DNA from: G963422705 sp963422705
GTDB taxonomy: Bacteria; Poribacteria; WGA-4E; WGA-3G
DNA: 64,000 nucleotides
Direction of reading: 5' to 3'
Assembly: GCA_963422705.1 (NCBI GenBank)
Contig: OY730443.1
Location: 1 to 64,000 of the forward strand
Shown: one piece after another, positions 62,515 to 64,000 of the stretch
How the letters are laid out: every line of letters begins with the position of its first letter
Position numbering within the stretch: position 1 is the stretch's first letter
Notes under the pieces: generated by a model
Told to the model about the DNA's origin: nothing
Seen by the model: only the letters and a program-made list of their open reading frames with translations
Database searches by the model: none
Program-made: the position numbers and the translations under genes

Positions 62515-64000
62515 ATGAGTAAATTAAATAAGCTTTTTCTCTGCGTCCTGATTGCGCTGCCTGTTCACGCGGCGCAAGCGTTTAAATTCGTTAATGAATT
62601 CGGCGGAAAAGGAGAAGGCGAGGCGCAATTCGGAAAAACACTGTTCATGGCATTTGGCCAGGACGGTGCCATCTACATTGCGGATACTGATAATTACAGA
62701 ATCCAGAAATTCAGTGAATCAGGAACATTTGTCTTTGACATCCGCATGGACAAAGGAGGCGAATTCCAGTTCATCACCCCGACGGCTATAGCCGTCGGCG
62801 CCAATAGTGCCATCTATCTCATGGATTGGATGATGATACCAATTCCAGGCACAAAAAACCCGACAATCTTTAAATATGCTCCTTGCATCCACAATTTTGA
62901 TGCGCAGGGGCAGTTTGTCGCCAGTTATCCGCTTGAGGAACCTAGCTTGAGAAACACGCGACAAAAGCAAGATTATCAACCAGTTGTTCCCGGGCTAGAT
63001 GCCGATGGAAATTATGCGATTATCATGCCGGACGGTGATACAAAAAGAGCTTTTCTGTTAACAGTGGATTCGGACAATAACCTCTATGTTTACGATAATG
63101 GACTCATTTACAAACTCAATCCGGACGGAAAACAGGTTGCGCGGTATCCTATCTCTCATCCGGTACCGGGGCAGGTAATTCATCCGAGTGATTTTACCGT
63201 AGACGAAGCGGGCAATCTTTATATTCTCGATGAAAAGGGACACCGCGTCCTGAAATACAGCACGGATGGCACGTTTTTGCTCGCTTTTGGAGAATATGGG
63301 GACGCGAAGGGAGAATTTATCGCACCGTTCCGCATCATAACGTTAACAGATGGAACGCTTCTCGTCGCCGACACCGCGAAATATGAAAAGGATTTTGTCT
63401 CCCAACTTCCACAAAGACTTGATGCACCAAGGCGATTCCTGAATACAGATGTACGCACCTTTCGGTACCGGCTAAGGCGAATCCAAAGGTTTAGGAGAGA
63501 CGGAAAATGTATCCAAAAACTGCTTATTCCGTTCCAGCGGGAGGAAGAGGCGGACGCCTCACTCCAATTAATGGGGATTGATACATTTGGAAATCTCTAT
63601 TATCTCAATACTACCGAACGTAAATTCAGAAAATACACCCAGCAGACAACGCTGATGTCGTCTCTGTTCCAAACTGAACTGAAACTCCGCTATACCCGCG
63701 ACTTACAGGACGTTGAAATTGACAATCAGGACGACTTGGACGCAGACTTATATACCAAAGCCGATTTTGACCAGAAGATTGTGCAAGATACTATGGATGC
63801 CAAACTCACTGTGGCATACGATATCAACGAATCCCTCCGAATTGCCCTCTCTAACCGTTTCGCCTATATCCGCATGAACGATATAAACTACTATCGTTCA
63901 CAAGATTTTGAGGATTTTCGAGGCACTTTCAATCAGGATGATAGTTCAACGCAAACCACTTGGGATAACCGAATCCAGCTTGACTTTGTCTGGATTCGCA
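62515..64000 (+). CDS. NHL beta-propeller protein with beta-barrel-like C-terminus, 3' end outside window
   Basis: At least 495 residues, open to the end of the window. Signal peptide (LNKLFLCVLIALPVHAAQA). Residues about 22-310 hold NHL repeats (FVNEFGGKGEGEAQFG, AIYIADTDNYRIQKFSESG, NLYVYDNGLIYKLNPDGK, NLYILDEKGHRVLKYSTDG). From residue about 385 the sequence changes to alternating hydrophobic/polar strands rich in Tyr and Phe (TELKLRYTRDLQD, MDAKLTVAYDINESLRIALS, NRIQLDFVWIR), as in outer-membrane beta-barrels. The barrel assignment is an inference. Probably an outer-membrane protein with a periplasmic or surface propeller. Confidence 0.75.
   Translation, partial: MSKLNKLFLCVLIALPVHAAQAFKFVNEFGGKGEGEAQFGKTLFMAFGQDGAIYIADTDNYRIQKFSESGTFVFDIRMDKGGEFQFITPTAIAVGANSAIYLMDWMMIPIPGTKNPTIFKYAPCIHNFDAQGQFVASYPLEEPSLRNTRQKQDYQPVVPGLDADGNYAIIMPDGDTKRAFLLTVDSDNNLYVYDNGLIYKLNPDGKQVARYPISHPVPGQVIHPSDFTVDEAGNLYILDEKGHRVLKYSTDGTFLLAFGEYGDAKGEFIAPFRIITLTDGTLLVADTAKYEKDFVSQLPQRLDAPRRFLNTDVRTFRYRLRRIQRFRRDGKCIQKLLIPFQREEEADASLQLMGIDTFGNLYYLNTTERKFRKYTQQTTLMSSLFQTELKLRYTRDLQDVEIDNQDDLDADLYTKADFDQKIVQDTMDAKLTVAYDINESLRIALSNRFAYIRMNDINYYRSQDFEDFRGTFNQDDSSTQTTWDNRIQLDFVWIR

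Overview
The window looks like a chromosome segment of a Gram-negative-type bacterium of the Candidatus Poribacteria kind. This is an inference from gene content, not a database match. The pointers are internalin-like LRR proteins with dockerin pairs, three phytanoyl-CoA dioxygenase-type proteins, two Gfo/Idh/MocA oxidoreductases, a family of PQQ-type, NHL-type and SMP-30-type beta-propellers, a formylglycine-enzyme-like protein, a DUF1080 protein and a TAXI binding protein. RND, DsbD and heptose-adenylyltransferase genes indicate an outer membrane. Promoters look like sigma-70 (TTGACA/TATAAT types).

Layout. 1-2.2 kb is a gene graveyard: a frame-broken LRR-dockerin gene on a 66-bp tandem repeat, a solo IS-end hairpin, a type III Mod methylase relic and the ruined start of a second LRR gene. 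2.3-7.1 kb holds catabolic-type genes (Gfo/Idh, SMP-30, amidase, PhyH) and a deleted sulfatase. 7.2-22 kb is framed by two copies of one IS200/IS605-type tnpB-only element, the first with intact tnpB, the second with frameshifted tnpB. Each sits exactly between the ribosome-binding site and the ATGAA start of a host gene. Between them lie a polytopic membrane protein, mutL, a fused oligopeptide-ABC ATPase with a leaderless promoter, and a small uronate-type cluster (PL22-like propeller, GH88-like hydrolase, Gfo/Idh) with rfaE2.

22.1-24.4 kb is a TPP-riboswitch-controlled thiC. An orphan RND pump follows. Then come glcD, a 1283-residue TPR protein with a degenerate trypsin-like domain and an exact 466-codon internal duplication, glcE, a PorX-like receiver-PglZ protein whose receiver lacks the phospho-acceptor Asp, dsbD, a TPR membrane protein, and tRNA-Phe/tRNA-Thr.

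40.5-58 kb is one long minus-strand block. Its first part (40.5-50.3 kb) is a tightly packed set: TAXI protein, flavin-halogenase-like oxidoreductase, two adenylate-forming ligases, HemN-like radical SAM protein, PQQ propeller, an aldehyde/acyl reductase with one frameshift, and an NHL/SMP-30 propeller. I know of no described pathway with this combination. The second part has a PD-(D/E)XK-like protein, a translationally coupled propeller-lipoprotein-propeller operon, and two PhyH proteins, lacking the usual iron-binding Asp, on either side of an ankyrin protein. The window ends with an FGE-like gene coupled to mutY, an aldo/keto reductase, a DUF1080 protein, nusB behind a consensus promoter, and an NHL propeller with a beta-barrel-like C-terminus that runs off the end.

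Several single-base frameshifts were seen (LRR, tnpB copy 2, aldehyde dehydrogenase, small secreted protein). Real decay and assembly error cannot be separated from sequence alone.
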